A DNA stretch of 64,000 bases from Prochlorococcus sp. AG-347-J19 (GTDB lineage Bacteria; Cyanobacteriota; Cyanobacteriia; PCC-6307; Cyanobiaceae): contig QCBV01000007.1 in NCBI GenBank assembly GCA_003279015.1, positions 1 through 64,000 on the forward strand, in the 5' to 3' direction. Position numbers and translations under genes: made by a program. This document shows positions 53,193 to 64,000 of this stretch, one piece after another. The notes under the pieces are model-generated. The model made no database searches. It saw only the letters and a program-made list of their open reading frames with translations, and was not told the origin of the DNA. How positions within the stretch are numbered: the first letter of the stretch is position 1; each line of letters starts with the position of its first letter.

Positions 53193-54095
53193 ATGACTGA
53201 AGTTATAAATAACATTTCGGATTTTGAAAAATATCTTAAAAATTCAAAAAAAGTTGTAGAAGAAGCACTTGATTTCTCCTTAGGTCCTGAAAATCCAGAA
53301 ATACTTAGAGAGTCAATGAGATATTCTCTTTTAGCTGGAGGTAAAAGAATACGTCCAATTTTGTGTTTAGCCTCTTGTTCACTCGCCGGAGGAGAACCTT
53401 CTCTAGCTGTTCCTACGGCGGTAGCGATAGAAATGATACATACAATGTCTTTAATTCATGATGATTTACCCGCAATGGACAATGATGACTTAAGGAGGGG
53501 TAGGCCAACAAACCATAAAGTATATGGGGATGCAATAGCTATTCTCGCAGGTGATGCTTTATTAACTAGAGCCTTCGAAATGGTCTCTTTAAGAAGTCCA
53601 GGAGTTGATCCAACTAGATTATTAAATGTAATCGGTGAACTTTCTTTGGTGGCAGGTGCACCGGGTTTAGTGGGAGGACAAGTTGTTGATTTAGAGTGCG
53701 AAGGCAAAGAAGTCGACCTCAAAACTCTCGAATATATTCATCTTCATAAGACTGGGGCTTTATTAAAGGCTTGCGTAAGAACAGGTGCGATGATCGCAGG
53801 CGCTAATGAAAAACTATTAAAAGCTCTAACAACATATGCAGAGGGAATTGGTTTAGCCTTCCAAATAATAGATGATATTCTTGATTTAACTTCCAGCAGT
53901 GAAAAGCTTGGTAAAACTGCCGGCAAAGATCTTTTAGCTGACAAAACTACGTACCCTAAATTACTCGGAATGGAGGAGTCAAAGAAAAGAGCATTTGATT
54001 TAGTTGAAAAAGCAAAGAATGCAATTGAACCTTGGGGGGCTGATGCAAAGCATTTAATATCATTAGCTGACTTTATTACAAATAGAGACAGATAA
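53193..54095 (+). CDS. crtE: Geranylgeranyl diphosphate synthase
   Basis: 300 aa polyprenyl synthase. First Asp-rich motif [17 protein letters not shown], second [15 protein letters not shown], and Lys in [17 protein letters not shown]. Makes GGPP for chlorophyll phytol, carotenoids and quinones. Short gaps to folD and the following DUF212 gene suggest one unit. Confidence 0.92.
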   Translation: MTEVINNISDFEKYLKNSKKVVEEALDFSLGPENPEILRESMRYSLLAGGKRIRPILCLASCSLAGGEPSLAVPTAVAIEMIHTMSLIHDDLPAMDNDDLRRGRPTNHKVYGDAIAILAGDALLTRAFEMVSLRSPGVDPTRLLNVIGELSLVAGAPGLVGGQVVDLECEGKEVDLKTLEYIHLHKTGALLKACVRTGAMIAGANEKLLKALTTYAEGIGLAFQIIDDILDLTSSSEKLGKTAGKDLLADKTTYPKLLGMEESKKRAFDLVEKAKNAIEPWGADAKHLISLADFITNRDR

Positions 54096-54108
54096 ATAGT
54101 TTTAATTT

Positions 54109-54588
54109 ATGTCTGAGTTTTTTGTCTTTTTTAATAATTCAGTTCTTTTCTGGAGCTTATTATCCTGTTTACTAGCTCAATTTTTTAAAATTGTATTCAA
54201 TTTCTTTTCAACCGGAGAGTTCAGATTTGGAATTATGTTCGAGACTGGTGGTATGCCTTCAAGCCATTCGGCCTTAATAACTGGTGCTGCATCAGGTATA
54301 GGTTATGAATTGGGATTTGATAGTTCAATATTCGCATTATCAGTTGCCATAGCGCTAATAGTTATGTATGACGCTAGTGGTGTTAGAAAATCAGCTGGAA
54401 TTCAAGCTGCAGAAATCAACAAACTATCAAAAAAACTAGACCCTAAATCTGAATTACTTTTAAAAGAAACCCTGGGCCATACAAAAATTGAGGTCATGGT
54501 GGGGAGTTTTTTAGGACCGTTAATTACTTTGCCTGGAATGTTTTTTTTAGGTTCTCCTCTCAAAATATTTAATTTGATAATAAATTAA
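54109..54588 (+). CDS. Divergent PAP2 (DUF212) family membrane protein
   Basis: 159 aa. The phosphatase-like motif SGGMPSSHSALITG-type sequence (FETGGMPSSHSALITGAASG) and MYDASGVRKSAG are typical of DUF212. Several helices. Possibly a lipid-phosphate phosphatase in isoprenoid or lipid metabolism, consistent with its position 13 bases after crtE. Confidence 0.83.
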   Translation: MSEFFVFFNNSVLFWSLLSCLLAQFFKIVFNFFSTGEFRFGIMFETGGMPSSHSALITGAASGIGYELGFDSSIFALSVAIALIVMYDASGVRKSAGIQAAEINKLSKKLDPKSELLLKETLGHTKIEVMVGSFLGPLITLPGMFFLGSPLKIFNLIIN

Positions 54589-55976
54589 GAATCCTTTGAA
54601 AAACTAGTTTGGGTGGCATCTAAAAAGTTTTTTGCGACTTCTGGAGAACTTGGCAAATGTAAGTGAATCCAACTTGCATGTAATTTTTCATCAAAATAGC
54701 CTTCATTTTTATATTCAGTTTCCCAGGATCTAATTTTCCATGGGGCAGATAGTTTCTTCTTATGCTCAGCTTTTCTTAAATCAAGTTCAGATAAATTATT
54801 TTCAATTTCCCAATAATGAAATTCATGTCCTCTAACTGATTGATTTTGTTTAATGATCGGAGTATCTTTTAAACCCTTAATGTATCTGTAACCAACTGTA
54901 AGCTTACTTTTTTTTGCTCCAAAAGGCAGGACGCCACTCATTTTATGATTATTACCATTTTCATCTTTTATAAAGTCTCCTAAAATCATCATCCCTCCGC
55001 ACTCTGCATATATAAATCCATTTTTGCGGAATTTCCTCAATGAATTTAAGCTTTTTATAGAGTTACTTATATGACCAGCATATTTTTCAGGGAACCCCCC
55101 AGGAATAATTAAAGAAGAAGCCTCATTTGGTATTTCTTCATCACCATAAATACTCCATGAAAGCAATGGGATTCCAATTTCACTTAAAAACTCCTTAGTT
55201 TCAGGATATTGAAAATGAAAGATTTTATCTTCTGCAATTGCGATAGGTTTCCTTTTTTCTATTTTAAAATCTTCAAAACTGAGAGATTTAAATATTTTCT
55301 TTTGAGGAGATTTCATGAATTTAATAAGAGAAAATACATCAAGATTTCTTTCGGCAAAATTGGCAAAATATTCAACATCAATTTCTTTACCATTATCCAA
55401 TGGAGATATTAAACCTAAATTAGCTTTGTTTAAAGTTATTTTTGAATCAGATGGTAAAAAACCAAGAATTTCTATATCTTCATTTTTAAAAACTTCTTCG
55501 ATTAATTTTTTATGTCTTTCTGAATTAACGTTGTTAAATATAATTCCTGTTATTGACAACTCATTATCGAAATCTCTAAAACCTCGAACAGTCGCCAAAA
55601 GAGAAGCTACTTGACCTCTAGCATTAAGAATAAAAATTACTGGAGCATTTAAAAGTTTAGAGATATTTGCTGTGCTTGAATAGGTTGTCGAACCTAATCC
55701 ATCAAATAGACCCATTGCTCCTTCAATTAATGAGAATTCATATTTCGAAGAATGTTTAAAAAAACTTTCCTGAACCCATTCCTCACCACTTAAAAAAATA
55801 TCTAAATTCCTGCAAATAGGTTGACCAATTGAACTAAGTTGTTGTTGATCGAGATAATCCGGACCAACCTTGAAAGTTTGTATCTTTATACCTTTTGAGA
55901 ACGCCCAACAAGATATCAAAAGCGATAATGTCGTTTTTCCACTATCAGTTGAAGGAGAAGATATTACACAAGGCAT
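54585..55976 (-). CDS. cobB: Cobyrinic acid a,c-diamide synthase
   Basis: 463 aa. ATP-binding front PSTDSGKTTLSLLISCWAF, then the glutaminase-like domain with Cys in GFIYAECGGMMILGDF and ALRG-HE-type GVLPFGAKKSKLTVGYRYI. Makes the a,c-diamide in cobalamin synthesis. End overlaps the DUF212 stop by 4 bases (convergent); start 3 bases from the end of opcA. Confidence 0.9.
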   Translation of the reverse strand: MPCVISSPSTDSGKTTLSLLISCWAFSKGIKIQTFKVGPDYLDQQQLSSIGQPICRNLDIFLSGEEWVQESFFKHSSKYEFSLIEGAMGLFDGLGSTTYSSTANISKLLNAPVIFILNARGQVASLLATVRGFRDFDNELSITGIIFNNVNSERHKKLIEEVFKNEDIEILGFLPSDSKITLNKANLGLISPLDNGKEIDVEYFANFAERNLDVFSLIKFMKSPQKKIFKSLSFEDFKIEKRKPIAIAEDKIFHFQYPETKEFLSEIGIPLLSWSIYGDEEIPNEASSLIIPGGFPEKYAGHISNSIKSLNSLRKFRKNGFIYAECGGMMILGDFIKDENGNNHKMSGVLPFGAKKSKLTVGYRYIKGLKDTPIIKQNQSVRGHEFHYWEIENNLSELDLRKAEHKKKLSAPWKIRSWETEYKNEGYFDEKLHASWIHLHLPSSPEVAKNFLDATQTSFSKDS

Positions 55977-55979
55977 TTA

Positions 55980-57281
55980 TTAGTTATTAAAACCATTAAA
56001 TATTTGAAGAGCTATTTTAATAGAATTTTCAAAAAGGGGACTTGTATTGCCTCTACTACTTCCCAATAATTTACTAACATCATACTCAGATGTAGAAAAA
56101 GAATTTGGAACAACTTGTTCTATTAATTCCATATTAGCCATTCCGCCTGCTTCAAGTCTCATACACTCCACTGATTCACAACCAAGTATTACACAAGTAT
56201 TATTTTTTTGAACCTCACTAATTTTTGAAATCAACCTCAATCCAATAACTTGTCCTAAATGAATACTTGGATTTCCCAAAGATAAGGGATTAATTGATGC
56301 AGAAATTATTTCGCCATTAATTCTTTCAAACTCTATTTTTATTGTTTCTGTATCCCTTTCAACTTTAAGAAAAGACCAACAAAGTTTATCACTAATCCAT
56401 GAGATCAAAAATAAAGCTTGAATCATATGATCTCCTGCGATATCAATATCAATATCAGTAATGTGATCTAAAATTGGTCTCCTCGAAGGCGGATCAAAAA
56501 TCATTGCCAATGATTCCCTCCAATTTTTCAACCTAACCCAATTCAAATCATTAATAGCTTTATTTGAATTATTTAATTGATCTAAAACTTTTAAACATCT
56601 GTTAGGCGATCCAAGAGCAGTATCAATTATTAACCTAAGACCATAATTAGTAAAATACTCGAAAATTTCGGGCGATTCATCTAAGCTCCCATTCCACCAC
56701 AACCAAGAAGGTAATTCATCAATGGATAATTCATCAATTATTTTTAATCCTTTATGGAATATGGAGGCTGAGTCTCCCCTAATAACAACTAAATCGCCAC
56801 ATATAGGTTGCATAGCTGGAGTATCACTTAATGGACAGTAAGCGGATACAAAAGTTTTGATATCTGAATTTTTATTTAACGTTGGAGCTAAAGTTATTAA
56901 TCTTCTTGGGTTTAATGTACTTATTGATGATTCAAAAAATTGTCCCCTAAAATCTTCAAAGTCTTTATTAGAAAAATCTTCCTTCAACAAATTCAATAAT
57001 TCTTCACTACTAATGGATGTAGTGAGAGGAAGTCCTTGATCTAATATAAATTTTTTTGCAACTTCAATTATCTCTGGACTTAAATTTCCAGTAATTGGTC
57101 CATTTATTAATCCTTTTTGAACCAAACATTGTTCTAGCCAAGCAGGCTGCCAAACCATTAATGAAAAAGTGTTAGCTCCAGTATTATCTTTATCTTCAGA
57201 AATCCATAATTTATTAAGGTAATTAGAAATTTCCTGATAAGGCAGTTCTAATGGAGTTTGGAGTGTTAGTTGAGGTTTCAT
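55980..57281 (-). CDS. opcA: Glucose-6-phosphate dehydrogenase assembly protein OpcA
   Basis: 433 aa. OpcA is the allosteric and redox activator of Zwf. The gene lies 1 base after zwf, the standard cyanobacterial pair, and the sequence has typical OpcA blocks such as FVSAYCPLSDTPAMQPICGD and the two cysteines there. No other family fits. Confidence 0.9.
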   Translation of the reverse strand: MKPQLTLQTPLELPYQEISNYLNKLWISEDKDNTGANTFSLMVWQPAWLEQCLVQKGLINGPITGNLSPEIIEVAKKFILDQGLPLTTSISSEELLNLLKEDFSNKDFEDFRGQFFESSISTLNPRRLITLAPTLNKNSDIKTFVSAYCPLSDTPAMQPICGDLVVIRGDSASIFHKGLKIIDELSIDELPSWLWWNGSLDESPEIFEYFTNYGLRLIIDTALGSPNRCLKVLDQLNNSNKAINDLNWVRLKNWRESLAMIFDPPSRRPILDHITDIDIDIAGDHMIQALFLISWISDKLCWSFLKVERDTETIKIEFERINGEIISASINPLSLGNPSIHLGQVIGLRLISKISEVQKNNTCVILGCESVECMRLEAGGMANMELIEQVVPNSFSTSEYDVSKLLGSSRGNTSPLFENSIKIALQIFNGFNN

Positions 57282-57282
57282 T

Positions 57283-58806
57283 TTAAGGTCTGCGCCAGAA
57301 AATATTATCTTTTGAAAGTAATTGATCAGACTCTGGAGGTCCCCACGTTATAGATTCATAATTATAAATAGGTAACTTCCAAGGAGAATTATCCATCAAT
57401 TCAATTAATGGCGTATAAAGTTTCCAGGCTGCCTCTACTTCATCACTTCTAGTAAATAAGGTTGGGTCAGAAAGCATTGCATCTGCTAATAATCTTACAT
57501 ATCCCTCATCTGAAGGTTCTCCAAATGATTCATCATAGGAAAATTCCATCTCAACAGGTCTCGATTTCATTCCAGAACCAGGAGATTTTACCTCAAATTT
57601 GAAAGTAGCCCCTTCATTTGGCTGAATTCTAAGGATAAGTTGATTTGGAGCAGGATTTATTATTGTTGATTCAAATAAATGAACAGGAACGTCTTTAAAA
57701 GTCAAGACTATTTCTCCAAGTCTTTTAGGAAGTCTTTTCCCTGTTCTCAAATAAAAAGGGACCCCTTGCCAACGCCAGTTATCAACAAAAACTTTTGTCG
57801 CAATATAAGTTTCTGTTGTGCTATTACAATTAACACCATCTTCCTGCCTATATCCTTTGAGTCGATTTGAAATATTTCCTCCCTCACCATATTGACCTCT
57901 TATGCAACAATTCCACGGTTCATTTTCGTCAGCAAGTTTTGAAGCTTGAAGAACCTTAGCTTTTTCATTTCTTATTGCTTCTGGTTCAAACTTTCCAGGA
58001 GGTTCCATAGCAGTAACAGCAAGCATTTGAGTCATATGATTTTGAAGCATATCCCTTAAAGCACCAGAGCTTTCGTAATAACCTGCTCTATCTTCAACAC
58101 CCACTATTTCAGATGAAGTAATTTGTACACTGGAAATATAATTTCTATTCCAGATTGGTTCAAAAATCGTATTAGCAAACCTTAAAACAAGAATATTTTG
58201 AACTGTCTCTTTACCTAAATAATGATCAATCCTATAAATCTGACTTTCTTCAGCACAACTTTGAACAATCTTGTTTAATTTTTTTGCACTTGAATAATCT
58301 CTTCCAAAAGGTTTTTCAATCACTAGACGACTTTTCTTGGGGTCATTTAAAAGGCCAGCTGCTTTAAGAGCTTTACATCCACTTGCATAGAAATTGGGAG
58401 ATACTGATAAATAAAATGTTCTATTCCCATGAGTAGCTTGTGTTTTATCAATTTCATTTAATCTTTTTGAAAGCCTTACAACATCATCACTTTGTTGTAA
58501 GTCAACTGGTTCATAGAAAAGATAATTAGAAAATTGTTCCCACTCCCTTTCTTTACCTAATATTTGATTGCATAGCTTACCTTTCATCTTTTCTCTAAAC
58601 TCATTATCAGTCCAAGGTCTTCTTGCACAACCAACTATTCCAAACTCACTAGGAATTCTTCTTTGCAAAAAGAGTTCAAATAAGGCTGGTATTAATTTTC
58701 TATGAGTAAGATCTCCACTAGCACCAAATATTACTAAGCATTGTGGAGATATGACTCTTTCCTGCCGTAAACCTAATCTTAAAGGATTACTTAGAGTTGA
58801 AGGCAT
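57283..58806 (-). CDS. zwf: Glucose-6-phosphate 1-dehydrogenase
   Basis: 507 aa. Coenzyme motif CLVIFGASGDLTHRKLIPAL, active-site RIDHYLGKETVQNILVLRFA, and the C-terminal sheet with PVHLFES. Enters glucose 6-phosphate into the oxidative pentose phosphate route, supplying NADPH in darkness. First gene of zwf-opcA-cobB. Confidence 0.96.
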   Translation of the reverse strand: MPSTLSNPLRLGLRQERVISPQCLVIFGASGDLTHRKLIPALFELFLQRRIPSEFGIVGCARRPWTDNEFREKMKGKLCNQILGKEREWEQFSNYLFYEPVDLQQSDDVVRLSKRLNEIDKTQATHGNRTFYLSVSPNFYASGCKALKAAGLLNDPKKSRLVIEKPFGRDYSSAKKLNKIVQSCAEESQIYRIDHYLGKETVQNILVLRFANTIFEPIWNRNYISSVQITSSEIVGVEDRAGYYESSGALRDMLQNHMTQMLAVTAMEPPGKFEPEAIRNEKAKVLQASKLADENEPWNCCIRGQYGEGGNISNRLKGYRQEDGVNCNSTTETYIATKVFVDNWRWQGVPFYLRTGKRLPKRLGEIVLTFKDVPVHLFESTIINPAPNQLILRIQPNEGATFKFEVKSPGSGMKSRPVEMEFSYDESFGEPSDEGYVRLLADAMLSDPTLFTRSDEVEAAWKLYTPLIELMDNSPWKLPIYNYESITWGPPESDQLLSKDNIFWRRP

Positions 58807-58916
58807 ATTTTTAGTATTCTTTTTTTAAAATCCTCTTTTTTTCAAAGATTAGCTACATATTGTGTCTAAACCAAAAAGTATTTAGTGGGTGAACCTGAAA
58901 TCTGAATATCAAATAC

Positions 58917-60068
<1,152 letters not shown>

Positions 60069-60225
60069 TTATCAATTTGTAGTTTAATTTGTAGTGATTT
60101 CACAAAAATGGTTACGTTTTGAGATCGGAATAATTAGAAGAAATTATTTTTATTTTTCAGTATTTGTTGTTTTTATCAGTATAGTTACACAGAAATAATT
60201 TTTTATTTGGTTAAAAAATTCATTT

Positions 60226-60768
60226 ATGAATAATTCTCAAGAATCAAAAGATCATTCTAAAAACAATGATTACCAGACAATTGAGCAAACAATGGAAAAA
60301 TTTTCTGGCGGAACAAGAAGACTTGCAGCTCAACTTACAACCTCTGCGAGTTTTGATTCTTTGTGGAATGTTTTAACAGATTATGATCGACTAAATCTTT
60401 ACATACCAAATTTACTTTCAAGTAAAAAAATATATCAAAAGAACAATAATGTTCACCTTAAGCAAGTTGGAGCTCAGGATTTTCTTGGTATGAAATTTTC
60501 AGCTGAAGTAACTATTGATTTATTTGAAGATAAGAAGCTTGGCCTTTTAAAATTCAATCTGATTAAAGGAGATTTCAGGAAATTTGAAGGAAGTTGGAAA
60601 ATTAAAAATATTAAAAATACTTCCAAAAATTCATTAATTTACGATCTCACTGTTCAAGGCTGTCAATGGATGCCTATAGGAATGATAGAGAAAAGATTAA
60701 AAAAAGATCTTTCAGAAAATTTGCTTGCTGTAGATAGGCAAGCAAAATCATCGACAAAATTAGTTTAG
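60226..60768 (+). CDS. SRPBCC/cyclase-type lipid-binding domain protein
   Basis: 180 aa. A helix-grip fold of the polyketide cyclase/dehydrase type: FDSLWNVLTDYDRLNLYIPN in front, a beta-sheet core (GMKFSAEVTIDLFEDKKLG) and a long C-terminal helix. Binds a hydrophobic ligand; the substrate is not known. Convergent with the tRNA gene. Confidence 0.75.
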   Translation: MNNSQESKDHSKNNDYQTIEQTMEKFSGGTRRLAAQLTTSASFDSLWNVLTDYDRLNLYIPNLLSSKKIYQKNNNVHLKQVGAQDFLGMKFSAEVTIDLFEDKKLGLLKFNLIKGDFRKFEGSWKIKNIKNTSKNSLIYDLTVQGCQWMPIGMIEKRLKKDLSENLLAVDRQAKSSTKLV

Positions 60769-60779
60769 AGTTTAGATAA

Positions 60780-60852
60780 TAGCCCCAAGGGGATTCGAAC
60801 CCCTGTCGCCTCCGTGAAAGGGAGGTGTCCTAGGCCTCTAGACGATGGGGCC
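60780..60852 (-). tRNA. trnE: tRNA-Glu (anticodon TTC)
   Basis: 73 nt on the minus strand. D-loop, the anticodon loop CTTTCAC (anticodon TTC) and the T-loop GGTTCGAATCC are all present, and the acceptor arm GGCCCCA pairs with TGGGGCT. It closely follows the bacterial glutamate tRNA. No CCA is encoded. Confidence 0.97.
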
Positions 60853-60893
60853 AGGAAATTAGCATGACAGCTTATTAAAAATTAAGAGTAAGG

Positions 60894-62012
60894 CTAGCCT
60901 TTCGTCAAGTATTGTTGATCTTTATTTTGTCCTTGCCACACAGGAACAGTGAAATGAAAGCAAGAACCTACGCCAACTTCAGATACAACCCATATTCTTC
61001 CTCCATGGACTTGCACTATTCTTCTACATACAGATAGCCCTATCCCAAATCCTGAAGTTCCTTCAGAAGTCTGTGGGAGCCTGACCCTATCAAGAAAAAT
61101 CCTTTTCTGTTCGCTCAAAGGAATACCTGCACCTTTGTCACAAATTGTTATTTCTACCCACTGATTTGTCTTATGAATCATTGTAATTTTTATTGACCCA
61201 GAGTCTTTAGAAAATTTAATAGCATTTTCAATTAAATTTAAAAATACTTGCCTCATTCTTCTTTGATCAGCAAACACACTTGGCAGATCAGATGGGATGT
61301 CTGTATCAATTTCAATATTTCTTAATCTCCAGAACTTTTCTAATTCAAGTATTACTTCAGCACTAATATTACCTAATTCAATTTTTTGAGGATTAAATAA
61401 AGCTTCCCATTTTGTTGTTCCAACCTCTAAAAGATCCTGTGATAAGAGTTCAATCTCTTCTAATCTTCTTTTTATTACCTCTTGCAATTTTGTAATATCT
61501 ATTTGTCCAAGTTTTTGACTTTGGACCGCCAAAGTAGCGGCAGTTAAAGGGGTTCTTAATTCATGCGCGACCATTCTTAATAATCTTTCCTGAGATTCAA
61601 TTCTCTTTGTTAATGTCTCATTCTCTTGTCTTAAAACAAGAAGTTCGTCTTCCAAAAGAAATTCTTTTTGAGTTCTTATCGAATCAATTTTAGAAGGTTG
61701 CAGATTAATACCTAGATTTTTTGTTAAGCCTTCCTGTGTCCATCTTGGTAACCACTTTTGCAACTGAGCAAATATATTACTTCCAGCAAATATTTGTTTG
61801 GGAGCTGGGGAAACTTTTATAAGAGCGGGGATAGCAACTAATCTATGTAATTCGAGTAATTCTGGCTGTTCTGTCGGCTCAGAAATCTGAAGAGATATCT
61901 CAAACTCACAATCATCTGACTCTAAAAAAGCTATCAGAGACTTAATATCATTACTAGAGAGATGATTTCTAGCTGCTACAAGTATTAATTTTAGCTCTTT
62001 TTTATCATTCAA
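60894..62012 (-). CDS. sasA: KaiC-interacting sensor histidine kinase SasA
   Basis: 372 aa. The first 100 residues form a KaiB-like thioredoxin fold ([20 protein letters not shown]); a coiled coil follows; then the kinase: H-box HELRTPLT with phospho-His150, [23 protein letters not shown] and [16 protein letters not shown]. It reads the circadian state of KaiC and passes it to RpaA. Divergent from the next gene. Confidence 0.93.
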   Translation of the reverse strand: MNDKKELKLILVAARNHLSSNDIKSLIAFLESDDCEFEISLQISEPTEQPELLELHRLVAIPALIKVSPAPKQIFAGSNIFAQLQKWLPRWTQEGLTKNLGINLQPSKIDSIRTQKEFLLEDELLVLRQENETLTKRIESQERLLRMVAHELRTPLTAATLAVQSQKLGQIDITKLQEVIKRRLEEIELLSQDLLEVGTTKWEALFNPQKIELGNISAEVILELEKFWRLRNIEIDTDIPSDLPSVFADQRRMRQVFLNLIENAIKFSKDSGSIKITMIHKTNQWVEITICDKGAGIPLSEQKRIFLDRVRLPQTSEGTSGFGIGLSVCRRIVQVHGGRIWVVSEVGVGSCFHFTVPVWQGQNKDQQYLTKG

Positions 62013-62118
62013 ATGATTTCCCCAGAAGTGTTGAAAAGCTGTTAATCCTTATAAACACCTTAAGATATTTATTTTTATTCTACAAATAAGCTATGAAATA
62101 AATAAGACTTATTTATAT

Positions 62119-62658
62119 ATGGTTGTTAGTAATCAACAAAAAAATCCAAATTTTGGAGCTAACCCTCCAGAAATTGGTTTAAATAACAATTTAAAAAGAT
62201 GGTTTTCGAGAAATATTGGTTTGTGGAAATCTAATAGAACGTATTTTCTTGATGAAATCCAAAAAACTTATAATTTATGTATGAATTTAAATATACAAGC
62301 TCTTGAAAATAAATCCGAATGGGAATCTCACTATAAATTCACTTGGTATCCAGAAAAAAAATATAATTTCTTTGAAGAGAATCCCCAATATAAAGAACGA
62401 GGTGAAATGAGTGCATTCCTAAAGGGACACCAACTTATGAGGGAAAATTTTTATTTAAGTAATGATGAAGGCATCTCAAATATTAAGCAGGTAGATGAAC
62501 ACGAAATGATTTTTGAATCTTCTTACAAAGATTGGTATATTCTAGAACATACAAGACTAGTGGATTCGGATAAGTATAGATTCAGAGTTATATACTCATG
62601 GAACAAAAACAAGCTAAAAATAGTAGAGAATCATCATGAAATAAAAATTATTAAATAA
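62119..62658 (+). CDS. Hypothetical protein, possible lipocalin-like fold, 179 aa
   Basis: Unrecognised with confidence. The central part has an alternating strand pattern (RNIGLWKSNRTYFLDEIQ, SEWESHYKFTWYPEK, EMIFESSYKDWYILEHTRLV, YRFRVIYSWNKNKLKIV) like a small calycin barrel, as in CpeS-type bilin lyases or DUF3598 proteins, but key family residues could not be confirmed. Confidence 0.55.
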   Translation: MVVSNQQKNPNFGANPPEIGLNNNLKRWFSRNIGLWKSNRTYFLDEIQKTYNLCMNLNIQALENKSEWESHYKFTWYPEKKYNFFEENPQYKERGEMSAFLKGHQLMRENFYLSNDEGISNIKQVDEHEMIFESSYKDWYILEHTRLVDSDKYRFRVIYSWNKNKLKIVENHHEIKIIK

Positions 62659-62689
62659 GTTCTTCTTATCAATTACAGTAAACTTTAAA

Positions 62690-63160
62690 ATGTTATCTTG
62701 TAATAAATTTAGTTATTTAATGGGCATAAATTTTTATTCAAAAAGAATTCTCAATTTGCTTGGTATCAGCCTTATTATACCTTTTACATTTTTTGAGATT
62801 AATCTATTAAATAAAGAAATTAAGGCCGAAAAAAATTTAATTGCTGCAACTGAAAAAGATCTTTTCCTTTATCGACAAATGGGGGCTTCCTATCTATGTA
62901 TAGCTTCAAAAGCTGAAGTAGACTTTAACAAGGGCCTTGGCATTGCCAGTGCTACTTTTGCAAATGTAATAATTGGAAAGCATGGTGGGTCTATTAAAGA
63001 ACTAGGAAATGAAAAACTTGACGAAAAAAGACTATATAATGCAGGCACGTTTCAAATTGTAGGAAGTGCACTTAATATTTGTCCTGAAAGCATTCCTAAA
63101 AACATAAAAAGTGATTATGAAAAAAGGCTTAAAGAACTTGTAAAGAAAAGCAAAAAATAA
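62690..63160 (+). CDS. Hypothetical secreted protein, 156 aa
   Basis: Unrecognised. Residues about 15-45 make a signal peptide or anchor (start could also be Met11, position 62720). The mature part has the ordered block GASYLCIASKAEVDFNKGLG followed by ATFANVIIGKHGGSI and a C-terminal basic helix. Two cysteines (one in YLCIA, one in NICPES). Conserved-looking, no family named. Confidence 0.6.
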   Translation: MLSCNKFSYLMGINFYSKRILNLLGISLIIPFTFFEINLLNKEIKAEKNLIAATEKDLFLYRQMGASYLCIASKAEVDFNKGLGIASATFANVIIGKHGGSIKELGNEKLDEKRLYNAGTFQIVGSALNICPESIPKNIKSDYEKRLKELVKKSKK

Positions 63161-63168
63161 TTTACTAT

Positions 63169-64000
63169 TTATCTGAACATCGAGCTAACAGAACTTTCTT
63201 CATGAATTCTCCAAATAGCTTCTCCCAACATATTTGCGACAGAAAGGACTTTTAGTTGTGGGAAATTATCTTTAAGGAGAATTGGTATGCTGTTAGTCAC
63301 AATAACTTGTTCAAACAAATCTTTAGCACTTAATCTTTCATAAGAGGGTGGAGAGAATACAGCATGAGAGGCACATGCAAATATTCTATTAGCTCCTTCT
63401 TTTTTTAATAAATTGGCTCCAGAACAAATTGTTCCCCCAGTATCTATCATATCGTCAATTAGAATAGCCGTTTTACCTTTAACTTCACCAATAACTGTTA
63501 AACTTTCAGCGATATTATGAGCTGATCTTCTTTTATCAATTATAGCCAAAGGAGCATCATTCATTAATTTTGCAAATGCTCTTGCTCTCGCCACTCCACC
63601 TACATCAGGAGAGACAACTACAACTTCCTCTAGATTTAAACTTTCTAAATAATCAATTAATACAGGTGAACCATATATATGATCACATGGTATATCAAAA
63701 TAACCTTGTATTTGAGCCGAATGTAAATCCATAGCCAGAACTCTATCTACTCCTGATTTCTCGAGTAAATTAGCAGTAAGTTTTGCTGTTATAGACTCTC
63801 TCCCTGAAGTCTTTCTATCTGCCCTTGCATATCCAAAATAAGGAATTACAGCTGTGATTTGCCTGGCTGAGGCCCTTTTGCAAGCATCAACCATAATCAT
63901 AAGTTCCATTAAACTATCGTTTACAGGAGCGCATGTAGGTTGAATTAGGAACACATCACAACCCCTAATAGATTGCTGAATTTGAACATAAAGTTCTCCA
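63169..64000 (-). CDS. prs: Ribose-phosphate pyrophosphokinase, N-terminus cut off by window edge
   Basis: The frame continues past 64000, so the first ~50 residues are missing; an apparent start at 63954 is only an internal GTG. Visible signatures: FLIQPTCAPVNDSLMELMIM, VIPYFGYARADRKTSGRE and the PRPP-binding LIDDMIDTGGTICSGANLL. Makes PRPP for nucleotides, His and Trp synthesis. Convergent with the preceding hypothetical gene. Confidence 0.96.
   Translation of the reverse strand, partial: GELYVQIQQSIRGCDVFLIQPTCAPVNDSLMELMIMVDACKRASARQITAVIPYFGYARADRKTSGRESITAKLTANLLEKSGVDRVLAMDLHSAQIQGYFDIPCDHIYGSPVLIDYLESLNLEEVVVVSPDVGGVARARAFAKLMNDAPLAIIDKRRSAHNIAESLTVIGEVKGKTAILIDDMIDTGGTICSGANLLKKEGANRIFACASHAVFSPPSYERLSAKDLFEQVIVTNSIPILLKDNFPQLKVLSVANMLGEAIWRIHEESSVSSMFR

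Overview
The window is a gene-dense, very AT-rich segment of a unicellular marine cyanobacterium, almost certainly a high-light-adapted Prochlorococcus. Supporting signs are the small intergenic gaps, many tiny membrane proteins, oxygenic photosynthesis genes (petG, petH, chlI, the cytochrome cM gene, lycopene cyclase, an Ssl1498-type protein, two PAP/fibrillin proteins), the clock kinase gene sasA, and the cyanobacterial small RNA Yfr1 lying between guaB and trxA. The strain is inferred from style, not from a database match. No prophage, insertion sequence, CRISPR array or rRNA was seen; there is one tRNA (Glu, anticodon TTC).

Region 1 to about 14.5 kb is an accessory-like stretch of short genes. 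It holds a truncated TatA/B-like gene at the left edge, a dihydrouridine synthase, a hotdog thioesterase, a membrane-anchored Mrr-type nuclease, a MAPEG protein, two PAP/fibrillin proteins, an OsmC protein, a DUF1499 protein and many unrecognised small secreted or one-helix proteins. Many of these are below 60 codons and had to be read directly. It ends in a 490-base gap that carries two candidate small RNAs on the minus strand: one with the Yfr2 hallmark (tandem GGAAACA in a hairpin loop), one with a 13-base motif identical to the core of Yfr1.

Region 14.5 to 20.7 kb is a zinc-homeostasis island: znuB(-), a Zur-type Fur regulator(+), znuC(-), znuA(+), a CobW-family GTPase(+) and a WD40 protein(+). 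Two Zur-box-like palindromes lie between znuC and znuA. ZnuA and the CobW protein carry what looks like the same extra domain of about 110 residues, the most striking protein-level observation here.

Region 20.7 to 34.5 kb holds a gap with a hairpin-closed structured RNA candidate, then the conserved trio of circularly permuted ATP-grasp, alpha-E and transglutaminase-like proteins, a cupin-like protein, a pentapeptide lumen protein, a PfkB kinase, an MFS transporter back-to-back with a DUF1400-type hydrolase, and an incomplete oligopeptide ABC transporter.

Region 34.5 to 64 kb is core metabolism: hom, sufE, 5-formyl-THF cyclo-ligase, ruvC, chlI; an RNA methylase with cytochrome cM; petG; rsmD, hisH, trxA; Yfr1; guaB3; gyrA; lycopene cyclase; a GH57 branching enzyme; leuA; a membrane HD phosphohydrolase; folD, crtE and a DUF212 protein; the cobB-opcA-zwf run (oxidative pentose phosphate entry); petH; tRNA-Glu; sasA; and a truncated prs at the right edge.
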